From Acidobacteriota bacterium (GTDB lineage Bacteria; Acidobacteriota; Terriglobia; Bryobacterales; UBA6623), in NCBI GenBank assembly GCA_016125275.1, contig WGMB01000011.1, forward strand, positions 1 through 64,000: a DNA stretch of 64,000 nt. Direction: 5' to 3'. Each line of letters starts with the position of its first letter. Within the stretch, counting starts at the first letter, position 1. Made by a program: the position numbers and the translations under genes. Shown one piece after another: positions 7,430-16,371 of the stretch. The notes under the pieces were generated by a model. The model did no database searches, had not been told where the DNA came from, and saw only the letters and a program-made list of their open reading frames with translations.

Positions 7430-9202
7430 ATGATCGCCTACGTCCTCACGGCCTTTGGTCTACTGCCCCGCCCCATCCGGCGCAAGTACCTGGCCCTGCT
7501 GCCTTTGGGCCTGGCGGCGGCGCTGCTCGAAGCGGTCGGCGCGGCGCTGGTGCTGACGCTGATCCGGCTGGTCGGGGAGCCGTCGCTGCCGATCGAGCGG
7601 GCGCTGCCGGTGGTGGGCGAGACGCTCGGCGCGATGGGGTTCGGGACGCGGCAGGCGGCGGCGGCCTGCGCCGTCTTCTTCGTCTTCAAGAACTCGCTGC
7701 GTTTCGGCGAAGCCTGGTTGCGGTTTCGGGTCGGGGCGCAAGCGTACGAAGCCCTCTCGGCGGGTTTGCTGCAGCGCTACCTGCTGGCGCCCTACGGCAT
7801 GCATCTGCGCAGGCACTCGGCGGAGCTGATCCACGTGGCGAAGGACCGCGTCAGCGACGTGGTGTGGATCACGCTGAGCTCGACGCTGGCCGCCATCTCC
7901 GAATCGCTGGTCGCCCTGGCCGTCGTGGCGATCCTCGCCTTCGTGGCTCCGACGGGCGCGCTGGCCGTGACGGGCTTTCTGGGCGGCTTGCTGGCGCTGA
8001 TGCTGCTGCTCAGCCAGCGCGCCCACACCACGCTCGGCCGACGCATTCACCACCAAGGCCTGGCGCAGCAGAAGGCTCTGCAGCAAAGCCTCGGCGGGGT
8101 GAAGGAGGTGAAGGCGTTCGGCCGCGAGGCGTTCTTCGTGGAACGCAGCCGCCGCATCCTGAGGGCCTTGGGCGCCGCCAACAGCTCTCGGCTGACGCTC
8201 GAGCACGTCCCGCGGCTGGGGGCCGAGACGCTGTTCGTATTGGGGCTGGCGGTGTTGCTGGCGCTGCCCAACGACGGCAGCGACCAGACGCTGGCGACGA
8301 CGCTGGGCATCATCGGCTACGGCGCCCTGCGGGTGCTGCCCTCGATGCATTTGATCGTTTATCACGCCAACCGCATCAGCCAGACGTGTCCGGCGGTGGA
8401 GGCCGTGGCGGCGGACTGGAGCGAGGAGTCGCACACGCCGCCGGAAGCGCAACCGTGGCCCCTGGGCGAGGCTTTGCGCTTCGAGAACGTCTCCTTCCAC
8501 TATTCGGACGACGGCGAGCCGGCCCTCGCCGAGCTCTCATTCGAGATCCGCCGCGGGGAGTCGGTCGGCATCGTCGGCCCCACCGGGGCCGGCAAAAGCA
8601 CGCTCGTCGACTTGCTGACCGGGCTGCTCGAACCGACCGCGGGCCGCATTGCGGTCGACGGGCGCGACCTGCGCGAGAACCCGCGCGGCTGGCAGGCTTC
8701 GATCGGCTATGTGCCGCAGAGCGTCCACCTGCTCGACGACACGCTGCGCCGCAATATCGCCTTGGGCGTGGACGACGCCGCGATCGACGAAGCGGCTCTG
8801 AGAGAGGCCGTCCAAGCGGCGCAACTGGCGCCGCTGCTGGCGGACCTGCGAGAGGGCCTGGAGACGAACGCGGGCGAACGCGGCGTCCGCCTCTCCGGCG
8901 GCGAACGCCAGCGCGTGGCGATCGCGCGCGCGCTCTACAGAAGGCCCAGCGCGCTGATCTTCGACGAAGCCACGTCGGCGCTCGACAACCGCACTGAAAA
9001 GGCGCTCTCCGACACGGTCAACGGCCTGCGCGGAAGCAAGACGCTGATCCTGATCGCGCACCGGCTGTCAACCGTCCGCGAGTGCGATCGGCTCCTGTTT
9101 CTGACCGACGGCAGGCTCGTGGATGTGGGCGCCTACGATGAGCTGGTCGAGCGTAACGCCGAGTTTCGAGGCATGGCGATCGCCGAACCACCGTCGGCAT
9201 AG
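7430..9202 (+). CDS. ABC transporter, fused permease/ATPase (PglK/MsbA-like flippase)
   Basis: The 590-residue half-transporter has an N-terminal six-helix exporter domain and a C-terminal ATPase with Walker A (GPTGAGKST, near residue 383), the LSGGERQR signature, Walker B (ALIFDEATSALD) and the His switch (IAHRLST). It would work as a homodimer in the inner membrane. Such exporters flip lipid A precursors (MsbA), lipid-linked oligosaccharides (PglK) or export peptides. The partner gene 2 bp upstream, an STT3-like oligosaccharyltransferase, makes the PglK-like role the most economical reading, because PglK hands flipped oligosaccharide to PglB. A general lipid or drug export role cannot be excluded. 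Confidence 0.85.
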   Translation: MIAYVLTAFGLLPRPIRRKYLALLPLGLAAALLEAVGAALVLTLIRLVGEPSLPIERALPVVGETLGAMGFGTRQAAAACAVFFVFKNSLRFGEAWLRFRVGAQAYEALSAGLLQRYLLAPYGMHLRRHSAELIHVAKDRVSDVVWITLSSTLAAISESLVALAVVAILAFVAPTGALAVTGFLGGLLALMLLLSQRAHTTLGRRIHHQGLAQQKALQQSLGGVKEVKAFGREAFFVERSRRILRALGAANSSRLTLEHVPRLGAETLFVLGLAVLLALPNDGSDQTLATTLGIIGYGALRVLPSMHLIVYHANRISQTCPAVEAVAADWSEESHTPPEAQPWPLGEALRFENVSFHYSDDGEPALAELSFEIRRGESVGIVGPTGAGKSTLVDLLTGLLEPTAGRIAVDGRDLRENPRGWQASIGYVPQSVHLLDDTLRRNIALGVDDAAIDEAALREAVQAAQLAPLLADLREGLETNAGERGVRLSGGERQRVAIARALYRRPSALIFDEATSALDNRTEKALSDTVNGLRGSKTLILIAHRLSTVRECDRLLFLTDGRLVDVGAYDELVERNAEFRGMAIAEPPSA

Positions 9203-9344
9203 TCCGAGTGGCCAGGACTGAAGTACGCCTGCCGTACCTCGGGTCATAGGTGTCCTTTTGGAAGAGAAGAGCGACACTTCCCTATGTCAATTTGCAGGCG
9301 CTCCCAACGGACAATTGATCAGGACCCGTAGGAGGCGTCGAGGA

Positions 9345-10883
9345 ATGCGGCATTTGGCTCGGTCGAGTCGAAAAGGGCAGGTCATCGTGATGGTCGCCCT
9401 GATGTTGGGATTCATCGTTTCCTTGGCCAGCTTGGCCGTGGACTTGGTGTTTGCATACTCCGTGAAGCACTACCTGGGCGTGGCGATCGACGCCGTAGCC
9501 CTGTCCGCGATGCGCGGCCTGTCGAGCGGAGCGACGTTCGAGGAACAAGGCGCCTCGATGAACCGCATCGCGAACCTGATGCTCGCGACGAACTTCCCCA
9601 ACGGTTTCCTGATGACGCAAAACGTCGGCTTCGAGACGCCTCCCACGCTCTACGGCCTAACGATTCCGACCAGCGCGCCGGCGCCTTTCATGACCGACCC
9701 AAGCCTCACGCCCGGCGTGCGGGAGCTGCGCGTGACGGGGACGGCGACGGTGCCGACCTTCTTCGCCCGCGCCTTCGGCGTGACCTCGCTGACAGTGCGC
9801 TCCTCGGCGATCGCCGCCCGGCAGGATACGAACGTGATGCTGGTGCTCGACCGCTCCTCGTCGCTCGCGTCGGCCGGCGCCTGGGACGACGTGCAGCAGG
9901 CAGCCACGACCTTCTTGGACTTTTTCGACAACAATGGCGACCGCGTCGGGCTGGTGTCGTTCGGCACCGGGGCGAACGTCGACGTCACCTTGCGCAGCGG
10001 CTTCAAGGACGGCAACTACGCCGCCAATCAGATCGCGCTGATGGAGTCGAACGGCGCGACGAACTCGGCGCTGGGCCTGTGGCTGGCCTACGGCGAGCTG
10101 TTGCGCATCAACGACTCGGATTCGCTGAACGTGATCGTGTTCTTCACGGACGGTCAGCCGACGGGCATGCCCGGACGGTGGAGGGTCCACACGACCGGCA
10201 GTCCGCGCAACGGCGATTCGAACAACCCGACCTGCAGCAGCAGCTACAAGGAAGCGGTGATCCAGACCTTCTCCGGCTTCAGCGACCTGGGGGGATTCAA
10301 CAAGTACATCGCCGGCCCGCCGAAAGTGCAGCCGGCCAGCGGCTGGGGAGCGGACTTCTACCCGGTCTCCGGCTGCCAGAAGCTGGACACCCCGTACGGC
10401 AACAAAGTCGAGCTGCTGCTGAATCCGGCGTCGTGCCTGCCGTCGACGTGGGACGCCGCATACGACGCATCGCACGGCTGCGTGAACTGCGGAGGGAGCA
10501 CCTTCAACAAGACGTTCGACATCGTGCCGGGCCCCTACGGCGGCTATTCGCCTTGCGACTCGAAGATGTTCTCGACGACGAGCTCGGCTTCGTTCCGTGG
10601 CGCTCGCTGGGCGGAGTCCTCGCGCAATCTGGCCGAGAGCGTGGCCGTGACCGCCGGGGCGGACGAATCGCTAGGCACCATCACGATCTACAGCTTGGGG
10701 CTGGGCGTCGCGGGCTTGACGGAGAACGAGGAGTTTCTGCTGCGGGTGTCAAACGACGACGCTTCACCGACGTTCGATCCCGCCTCGCGTCCGGAAGGCG
10801 AGTATATCTTCGCGCCGACGGCGGACGAGTTGGCGGCGGCCTTCGACCGCGTCCGCAGCAACGTGATCCGACTGACTCGCTAG
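9345..10883 (+). CDS. TadG-like pilus-assembly protein with von Willebrand A domain
   Basis: I place the start at ATG 9345 because GGAGG lies at 9331-9335, and because it puts a TadE/TadG-type N-terminus (short basic stretch, then one membrane helix, VIVMVALMLGFIVSLASLAV) at the front. This gives 512 residues. The outer part carries a vWA domain with a MIDAS motif (LVLDRSSS) and VFFTDGQPTG. An insertion after the TDGQPTG strand holds six cysteines (PTC, SGC, ASC, HGC, VNC, SPC) that could form disulfides in the periplasm. TadG-like proteins help assemble Flp/tad pili or bind surface ligands, but no other tad genes are near. A strong intrinsic terminator follows. Confidence 0.75.
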   Translation: MRHLARSSRKGQVIVMVALMLGFIVSLASLAVDLVFAYSVKHYLGVAIDAVALSAMRGLSSGATFEEQGASMNRIANLMLATNFPNGFLMTQNVGFETPPTLYGLTIPTSAPAPFMTDPSLTPGVRELRVTGTATVPTFFARAFGVTSLTVRSSAIAARQDTNVMLVLDRSSSLASAGAWDDVQQAATTFLDFFDNNGDRVGLVSFGTGANVDVTLRSGFKDGNYAANQIALMESNGATNSALGLWLAYGELLRINDSDSLNVIVFFTDGQPTGMPGRWRVHTTGSPRNGDSNNPTCSSSYKEAVIQTFSGFSDLGGFNKYIAGPPKVQPASGWGADFYPVSGCQKLDTPYGNKVELLLNPASCLPSTWDAAYDASHGCVNCGGSTFNKTFDIVPGPYGGYSPCDSKMFSTTSSASFRGARWAESSRNLAESVAVTAGADESLGTITIYSLGLGVAGLTENEEFLLRVSNDDASPTFDPASRPEGEYIFAPTADELAAAFDRVRSNVIRLTR

Positions 10884-10917
10884 CGCCGCGTCGCGCCTGA
10901 CCTTCCTCCAAACGAAG

Positions 10918-10954
10918 AGCCCCCGGAGCGCGGACCGCTGCGGGGGCTTTTTTT
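10918..10954 (+). terminator. Intrinsic terminator after the TadG-like gene
   Basis: An outer stem AGCCCCCG/CGGGGGCT (10918-10925 with 10941-10948) encloses an inner stem AGCG/CGCT (10927-10930 with 10936-10939). It is followed directly by a run of seven T (10948-10954). It lies 35 bp after the stop codon of the vWA gene. Confidence 0.92.
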
Positions 10955-10975
10955 GTAAGGCTATGCGGTCAGAAG

Positions 10976-11052
10976 TGGTGGACCCGGCGGGATTCGAACC
11001 CACGGCCTGCCGCTTAGGAGGCGGCCGCTCTATCCATCTGAGCTACGGGTCC
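10976..11052 (-). tRNA. tRNA-Arg, anticodon CCU, CCA encoded
   Basis: The minus strand folds into a full cloverleaf. The acceptor GGACCCG (ending at 11052) pairs with CGGGTCC. The anticodon stem GCCGC/GCGGC holds the loop CTCCTAA, whose positions 34-36 read CCT. The T loop is GTTCGAATC. The CCA tail is encoded at 10976-10978. Length is 74 nt plus CCA. It decodes the rare AGG codon. No phage or integrase remnant is seen at its 3' end. Confidence 0.95.
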
Positions 11053-11085
11053 AGCCTCTTTCGAGTGTAAACCAACCGGTCCGGG

Positions 11086-12021
11086 CTACATCCTGGCGCG
11101 CGTGCTTTCGTAGCGGCCCTTGCCGTCGGTGAGCTGCGTCTGTTTGCCGGTTTTGAGGTCGTACACCCAGATTTCCCAGTGGCCGGAGCGGTCGGACTCG
11201 AAGACGATGCGTTGGCCGTCGCGCGAGAACCAGGGGTGCCCGTCGTTGCCTTTCGCCTTCGTCAAGTTGCGGGCGTGGGAGCCGTCGATGTCGGCCAAGT
11301 AGATCTCGTCCTCGCCGCCGTCGGGCGCGTTCGTCTGCCAAGCCAGCAGCTTCTCGTCGGGCGAGATGGCGGGGCGGCGGTGCAGCACCTTGGAGTCCGT
11401 AAGCGCTTCGGCGGTGGATTCGGCTCCCCGACCGCGGATGTGGATCAGCGCCACCTCACGGCTGCCGGGCGCGCTCTTCTTCTCGTGCATCGCGATGATG
11501 CCGTCGGAGGTCCGCACGCCGTTGGTGGCCTGGAAGAGCGTCTCGAAGCGGTCCTTGCCGAGGTCCATGGCCTGCGCGAAGCGCTTGCCGCAGTTGTAGT
11601 GATAGGCGATCTTGTCTCCGATGGGAGACACCGAGGCGTGGTGCAGCGCACAGCCCTGCTCGGCGTCCACGACCTCGCGGGCGCCGGTGTAGATGTTGAG
11701 CTTGACCAGCTTGCCGCCCTCCTCTTCGTTGAGGAAGCCGACATCGAACTCCGAGTAGAGCACGTGCTCCTGGTCGGCGAACAGTGAGGGGTGCTCATCG
11801 TAGCTGGGTCCGAAGGTCAACTGCCGCAGGTTCGAGCCGTCTCCCTCCATCACCCACAGCTTGCCGTTGGCGCCCTGGGCCGGGGCGCGCCGGGCGCTCT
11901 CCGGCGACCCGCCGACGACCTCCTGGCGCTGAAAGATGATGGGGTTCTCGAGGCGCGGGTGGTCCGCGGCCCAGCCGGCCGCGGGAAGGGCCAGTAAGAG
12001 GGTGGGGAGCAGGAGTCTCAT
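11086..12021 (-). CDS. Secreted TolB/PD40-type beta-propeller protein
   Basis: The 311-residue protein has a clear signal peptide (MRLLLPTLLLALPAAGWAA). Repeats of the PD40/TolB kind follow (SPDEKLLAW; FSRDGQRIVFESDRSGHWEI with YDLKTGK; LTFGPSYDEHPSLF), forming a periplasmic beta-propeller. No peptidase S9 catalytic domain follows, so this is probably a binding or sensor propeller and not an enzyme. The last residues (YESTRARM) come shortly after a repeat, so it may lack a final blade. It is the last of five minus-strand genes that run from hisZ. Confidence 0.75.
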   Translation of the reverse strand: MRLLLPTLLLALPAAGWAADHPRLENPIIFQRQEVVGGSPESARRAPAQGANGKLWVMEGDGSNLRQLTFGPSYDEHPSLFADQEHVLYSEFDVGFLNEEEGGKLVKLNIYTGAREVVDAEQGCALHHASVSPIGDKIAYHYNCGKRFAQAMDLGKDRFETLFQATNGVRTSDGIIAMHEKKSAPGSREVALIHIRGRGAESTAEALTDSKVLHRRPAISPDEKLLAWQTNAPDGGEDEIYLADIDGSHARNLTKAKGNDGHPWFSRDGQRIVFESDRSGHWEIWVYDLKTGKQTQLTDGKGRYESTRARM

Positions 12022-12077
12022 AGCGGCGCCGCCATCATATCAGCCCGGCTCGTTCGAGTCCTACCGGCGGCCGGGGC

Positions 12078-13259
12078 CTACCGGGTCACCTGCCGAAAGA
12101 CCCGCAGCAGGTTGCCGCCGAGGAACTTCTTGATGCGGGTCTCGGACCAGCCGCGGTCGAGCATCGCCTGGGTCAGCCAGGGCAGATCGGAGATGGTCTC
12201 CATCGGCTTCGGGGGCGTGGGGCCGCCGTCGAAATCCGAGCCCAAGGCCACGTGGTCCTCGCCGACGAGATCGATGGCTTTCTCGACCACGGCGATCCAG
12301 TCGCCGACGGCGAACCGCACGTCGTCGGGGGCCCTGGGTCCGGCGGAGTAGCCCTTGCCGGCCATCTTGTCGACCTCTTCGATGGTCTTGTCGCGGTAGC
12401 GGTCGAAGACGCCCGAGGTATCCCAAAAAGCACGGCCGGAGCGCTTGGTGCGCCAGGCGTGGTACTTGGGGTTGTGGAAGGAGTTGCCGATGTGGAAGCC
12501 GATGACGCCTCCCTTGGCCGCGAGGGCGCGGAGGTTCTCGTCGGTCATCAGGCGCGGAATGTCGTTGACGCTGCGGAGGCCGTGGTGGGTGGCGACCAGG
12601 GGATCCTCGCTGGTGGCGATGGCCTGCGCGGTGGTCTCGTCGGAAGAGTGCGAGATGTTGATGACCATGCCGAGGCGGTTCATCTCGCGGATGACGTCCT
12701 TGCCGTGCTCGGTCAGGCCGCTCCACTTGGGTTCCGCGCAGCAGGAGTCGGCGTAGTTGTTGGTCCAGTTGTGGGCCGGCAGTTGCGCCGAGCGCAGCCC
12801 GAGCTTGTAGAGCATGCGCAGCACGGCCAGGTCGCCGTCGAGGTCGAAGGAGCCCTCCAAGTCCATCACGGCGGCCATCTTGCCGGAGGCCGTGATGCGG
12901 TCGATGTCGGCGCCGTTGAGGGCCAGCTCCACCTTGTCCTTGTTGAGGGCGAGCTGGCGGTAGGCCTGGTCGATGAGCCGCAGGGTCTGCTTGGTCTCGA
13001 AGCGCGAAACGTAGTAGCCCTCGGAGGTGAACATCGACATGAAGAAGGCGTCCACGCCGCCCTCCTTCATGCGGGGCAGATCGACCTGGCCGTTGTCGTG
13101 GCGATCTCCCATGGAGCCGCCCTCGTAGAACTGCCGGTTGATCAGATGGACGTGGCCGTCGAAGACGAGCGCGTCGGCGTGGAGTTTCTTGGCGGCGTCG
13201 GAGAGCTGGGCGGCCAGCGGAATCGCGGCCAGCAGGAGGGCGAGCGCAAAGCGAAGCAT
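12078..13259 (-). CDS. Membrane dipeptidase, peptidase family M19
   Basis: The frame is open far upstream into the SDR gene, but the protein starts at ATG 13259, where a signal peptide begins (MLRFALALLLAAIPLAAQ). This gives 393 residues. Family M19 zinc dipeptidase (renal dipeptidase) landmarks are present: DGHVHL (first metal ligands; most relatives have DGHNDL), VMDLEGS with the bridging Glu, INISHSS and ATHHGLRS with metal His, and GSDFDG with the catalytic Asp. The enzyme hydrolyses dipeptides, including D-amino-acid dipeptides, outside the cytoplasm. It lies 35 bp downstream of the SDR gene in the same orientation. Confidence 0.9.
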   Translation of the reverse strand: MLRFALALLLAAIPLAAQLSDAAKKLHADALVFDGHVHLINRQFYEGGSMGDRHDNGQVDLPRMKEGGVDAFFMSMFTSEGYYVSRFETKQTLRLIDQAYRQLALNKDKVELALNGADIDRITASGKMAAVMDLEGSFDLDGDLAVLRMLYKLGLRSAQLPAHNWTNNYADSCCAEPKWSGLTEHGKDVIREMNRLGMVINISHSSDETTAQAIATSEDPLVATHHGLRSVNDIPRLMTDENLRALAAKGGVIGFHIGNSFHNPKYHAWRTKRSGRAFWDTSGVFDRYRDKTIEEVDKMAGKGYSAGPRAPDDVRFAVGDWIAVVEKAIDLVGEDHVALGSDFDGGPTPPKPMETISDLPWLTQAMLDRGWSETRIKKFLGGNLLRVFRQVTR

Positions 13260-13294
13260 CCGAACTAGGATAAGGGACCGCGAGCGGTCCCGGC

Positions 13295-14071
13295 TCACTC
13301 GGCGTGGGGCCAGGGTCCGCGGGCGAACAAACCGCCGTCGACGAAAAGGGTTTGGCCGGTGATGAACTCGGTCTCGTCGGAGGCGAAGTAGCAGATGGCC
13401 GAGGCCACATCGAGCGGCCGACCCACGCGGCCGACCGGCGTGAGGCTGCCCCAGGTTCCGGCGTAGTCGGGCATTTCGAGCTTGGTGCGGGCGGTCTCGA
13501 TGGCGCCCGGCGCCACGCAGTTGACGGTGACGCCGTAGCGGCCCAGCTCGGCGGCGGCCACTTTCGTGAACATCTCGATGCCGCCGCGGCTGGCGGTGTA
13601 GTCGACCAGGTTGGGGAAGGCCACCTTGTTGCAGCCGGAGCCGATGTTGATGATCCGGCCGCCGCCGTGCTCCTTCATGTGCCGCCCGGCGCGCTGGGTG
13701 CACAGGAAGGTCCCCTTGAGGTTGGTGTCGAGCACGCGGTCCCACTCCTCCTCGCGCAGCTCGAGCAAGGGCTTCCAGGTCTGTACGCCGGCGTTGTTGA
13801 CGTGGATGTGGAGCCGACCGAAGGCCTGGAAGACGGCGCCGAAGATGGCGTCGACGTCCTTGGCGACGCCCACGCTGCCCATGGCGACCAGGCTGCGGCG
13901 GCCCAGCGCCCGCACCTGCTCGGCGGTCTGCTCGGCTCCGTCGGAATCCTTATAGTCGTTGACGGCTACGTCGCAGCCGCGCCTGGCGAGCTCGACGGCG
14001 ATGACCCGGCCGATGCCGCCGGCGGCGCCGGTGACCAAAGCCGTCTTGCCTTGCAAAAGGGATGGAGACAT
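13295..14071 (-). CDS. SDR-family oxidoreductase with YxxxR in place of YxxxK
   Basis: With ATG at 14071 the protein is 258 residues, the usual size of a classical short-chain dehydrogenase. The Rossmann motif TGAAGGIG (14-21), NNAG (92-95) and the catalytic Ser (S145) are present. The active-site motif reads Y158-T-A-S-R162: the near-invariant catalytic Lys is Arg (codon CGC). The C-terminus (GQTLFVDGG) is typical of glucose-dehydrogenase or FabG-like members. The Lys positions the nicotinamide ribose and lowers the Tyr pKa, so the Arg variant may be slow, altered or inactive. The substrate is unknown. It lies between hisG and the dipeptidase gene. Confidence 0.85.
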   Translation of the reverse strand: MSPSLLQGKTALVTGAAGGIGRVIAVELARRGCDVAVNDYKDSDGAEQTAEQVRALGRRSLVAMGSVGVAKDVDAIFGAVFQAFGRLHIHVNNAGVQTWKPLLELREEEWDRVLDTNLKGTFLCTQRAGRHMKEHGGGRIINIGSGCNKVAFPNLVDYTASRGGIEMFTKVAAAELGRYGVTVNCVAPGAIETARTKLEMPDYAGTWGSLTPVGRVGRPLDVASAICYFASDETEFITGQTLFVDGGLFARGPWPHAE

Positions 14072-14125
14072 ACGGGTGAAGCGCAGCGGCCGGACCTTCC
14101 GGTCCGGCCGCACCGAGGCTCGCGG

Positions 14126-14902
14126 CTAGACGTGCCCGAAGACGGGCTCTTCGTTGCGCCGCGTCGGAGCGCCGACGGCGAACGCGGCGCGCACCTGCTC
14201 GATGAGCGGGCGCTTGTCGCGATGGCGCAGCGAGCGGCGGTTGACCAGCAGGCGGGCGGTGGAATCGGGCAGCACGCGCTCGATGATCTTCAGCCCATTG
14301 GCTCGCAGGGTGCGGCCGGTCTCGGTGTTGTCCACGATGGCGTCGCCGTCATCGGGCGGCTTGGACTCGGTCGCGCCGAAGGAATGGAAGATCGCCACCG
14401 GCGAGGAGGAGCGCCGCTCGACGTGCAGCCGGGCGTAGGGCGTATAGAGCGAGGGCTCGAGGTCGGTGTGCTGCCGAACCAGGCTCTCGGTCAGGTTCAG
14501 ATACTCCGTCCAGATGCGGAGGGGCTTGGCGCCGGTGGTGTTGGCGAAGCGGTGGAACAGGTCGGCGGCCGAGTTGACCTCCTCCCACGCGTCCGGCACC
14601 GCCAGCACGATGTCCACGCGGCCGAAGCCCAGGTCGAGCAGATCTTCGACGTTGGACTGGCAGCCAGTTTCCAGGTACCAGTCCAGGCCGGACAGACCGA
14701 TGTCAAAGAAGCCAGCCGAGAGCAGGTAGGGAATCTCCTGCGGCCGCATGATCTTGACCTCGACGCCGGGGATGCCCAGCTCCGGGCGGTAGCTGCGGCT
14801 GCCGTCGCCGTAGCCCTTGGGGTCGATGCCGGCGGCCTCCAAGAAGGCGCGCGTCTTGCCTTCGAGGCTGCCCTTGGGCAGGGCCAATCGAACCGTGCTC
14901 AT
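14126..14902 (-). CDS. hisG: ATP phosphoribosyltransferase, catalytic subunit HisG (short form)
   Basis: This enzyme carries out the first step of histidine biosynthesis, joining ATP and PRPP. The 258-residue protein starts with RLALPKGSL, has the DIGLSGLDW loop, and ends with the PRPP-binding AIVDNTETGRTL segment and a short tail. There is no C-terminal ACT-like regulatory domain, as expected for HisGS, which needs the HisRS-like partner HisZ. A gene for such a partner lies 50 bp upstream. The protein is about 40 residues longer than many HisGS, mostly by a middle insertion. No other his genes are in the window. Confidence 0.9.
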   Translation of the reverse strand: MSTVRLALPKGSLEGKTRAFLEAAGIDPKGYGDGSRSYRPELGIPGVEVKIMRPQEIPYLLSAGFFDIGLSGLDWYLETGCQSNVEDLLDLGFGRVDIVLAVPDAWEEVNSAADLFHRFANTTGAKPLRIWTEYLNLTESLVRQHTDLEPSLYTPYARLHVERRSSSPVAIFHSFGATESKPPDDGDAIVDNTETGRTLRANGLKIIERVLPDSTARLLVNRRSLRHRDKRPLIEQVRAAFAVGAPTRRNEEPVFGHV

Positions 14903-14952
14903 CGTTCCATCCTATCAAGGCCGGTCATTTCGAATGCGTCCATCGGCGGCGC

Positions 14953-16371
14953 TCAGCCGACCAACAGCTCCACCAGGGTCTCGACCGACAGGGGCATGGT
15001 GCGACCGTCCTCGAACAGGATGGCCTCGCCGTCAACGGTAGCCGTGCGGGCGCTGCGGCCCGAGCCGGGAGATTTCGGACCGACGCCGACGCGCACCCCG
15101 TGGTCGCGCAAGGCCTCGGCGACCGTCGTGGCGAGCTTGCGGTCAGACTCGTTGGTGACCACGAAGTAGATGTCGGTGGCCGGGCGGCGGCGCCACAGGG
15201 AGCCCCCCGCCACGGCTTCGAGCAAGGTGTCGAACCGGAAGGCGCAGCCCACCGAAGGCAGCGCCTCGCCGCCGAACAGCTCGAGCAAGCCGTCGTAGCG
15301 ACCGCCGCCGCAATACATTTTGCCGCTGCCGGGCTTGGGATCGAAGATTTCGAAGACGACGCCGGTGTAGAAGGTCAGCCCGCGGCCGAGGCCCAGGGTG
15401 ACCTCCAGGTCGGAGACCCCGTAGGCGGCCAAGCGTTCGCAGACGGCCTCCAGGTTCGCCAGGCCCGCCCGCGCCGGGCCGTCGCCGACCAGCGGTTCGG
15501 CCTCGCGCACGACGTCGGCGATCGGGCCGCGAATGCGCGACAGGGTGAGCAGCTTCTCCGCCACATCGTCGGGGGCGAGGCCTTCCTTGCTCCAGACGTC
15601 GCGGAAGGCCGCCTCGGCCTCCAGGGGAACGCGCTCGGCGAGCTCGGCGCCGGTGAGGTCGGGCGCCTTCTCGACGGCGTACTCGCCCTTGTATTCCGAG
15701 CGCTGCTGCATGGCGGCGATCTCGGCGCGGTCGATCTTGAGCTCCTCGATCACGGCGCGCTCGCCGGCGGCGATCACCGCCTCAGCCCGCTCGCGGATGC
15801 CGGCCAGCAGGTCGAGGTGGCCGATGACGGTGGTGCGGTCCTCGGGGTCCATGTCCGCCGGCAGCAGGGCGCGGAAGATACCGACCGTGCCCACCCGCAG
15901 GCGGAAGTGGTCGACGCCCACCGAGCGCAGGAAGCGCCGGGCGGTGGCGATGATCTCGGCGTCGGCGTCCGGCGAAGAATCGCCCAGCAGTTCCAGGCCG
16001 GCCTGGGTGAACTCGCGGACGCGTCCCGAGCCGGGCCGGGTATAGCGGAAGCAGGAGCCGGTGTAGTAGAGCCGGTAGGGTTGCGGGGCGTCGTCCAAGG
16101 CGCCCGCGGCCACGACGCGGCAGATCGGCGCGGTGAGCTCCGGCCGCAGCGCGAACTCTTCGTGGTCGGCGTGGAAGGTGAGCATGGAGGCCTTGATCTC
16201 CGGCCCGGAGCGGGCGGAGAACAGCTCGACCTTTTCGAACATGGGCGTCTCGATCGGCTCGAACCCGTAGGCTTCGACGGTCTCGACGAAGCGGTCGACG
16301 GCGTACCTCCGGGCGGCGGCCTCTTCGGGCAAGTAGTCGCGCGTCGCGCGCGGCGGAGGGATATGAGACAT
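14953..16371 (-). CDS. hisZ: HisZ, regulatory subunit of ATP phosphoribosyltransferase
   Basis: This is a class II aminoacyl-tRNA synthetase-like protein of 472 residues, starting at ATG 16371 (the frame is open 40 codons further, but those look non-coding). Motif 2 reads FRYTRPGSGRVREFTQAG and the histidine-binding loops read GRGLTFYTG and GGGRYDG. REFTQAG is typical of HisZ, where HisRS has a His-rich REFHQ form, and RGLTFYTG departs from RGLDYYT. The C-terminal part is reduced compared with a HisRS anticodon domain. Position next to a short hisG makes HisZ far more likely than a real histidyl-tRNA synthetase. In HisZ the fold senses histidine and activates HisG. Confidence 0.8.
   Translation of the reverse strand: MSHIPPPRATRDYLPEEAAARRYAVDRFVETVEAYGFEPIETPMFEKVELFSARSGPEIKASMLTFHADHEEFALRPELTAPICRVVAAGALDDAPQPYRLYYTGSCFRYTRPGSGRVREFTQAGLELLGDSSPDADAEIIATARRFLRSVGVDHFRLRVGTVGIFRALLPADMDPEDRTTVIGHLDLLAGIRERAEAVIAAGERAVIEELKIDRAEIAAMQQRSEYKGEYAVEKAPDLTGAELAERVPLEAEAAFRDVWSKEGLAPDDVAEKLLTLSRIRGPIADVVREAEPLVGDGPARAGLANLEAVCERLAAYGVSDLEVTLGLGRGLTFYTGVVFEIFDPKPGSGKMYCGGGRYDGLLELFGGEALPSVGCAFRFDTLLEAVAGGSLWRRRPATDIYFVVTNESDRKLATTVAEALRDHGVRVGVGPKSPGSGRSARTATVDGEAILFEDGRTMPLSVETLVELLVG

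Noticed and set aside
13304-15169. A 621-codon + strand frame opposite the SDR and hisG genes
   Set aside because: It is antisense to clearly recognisable proteins and has no motif; GC-driven shadow.
14953-16371. True histidyl-tRNA synthetase
   Set aside because: The motif 2 and histidine loops differ from HisRS, and a short hisG without ACT domain lies next to it, so HisZ fits better. A second hisS elsewhere would confirm it.
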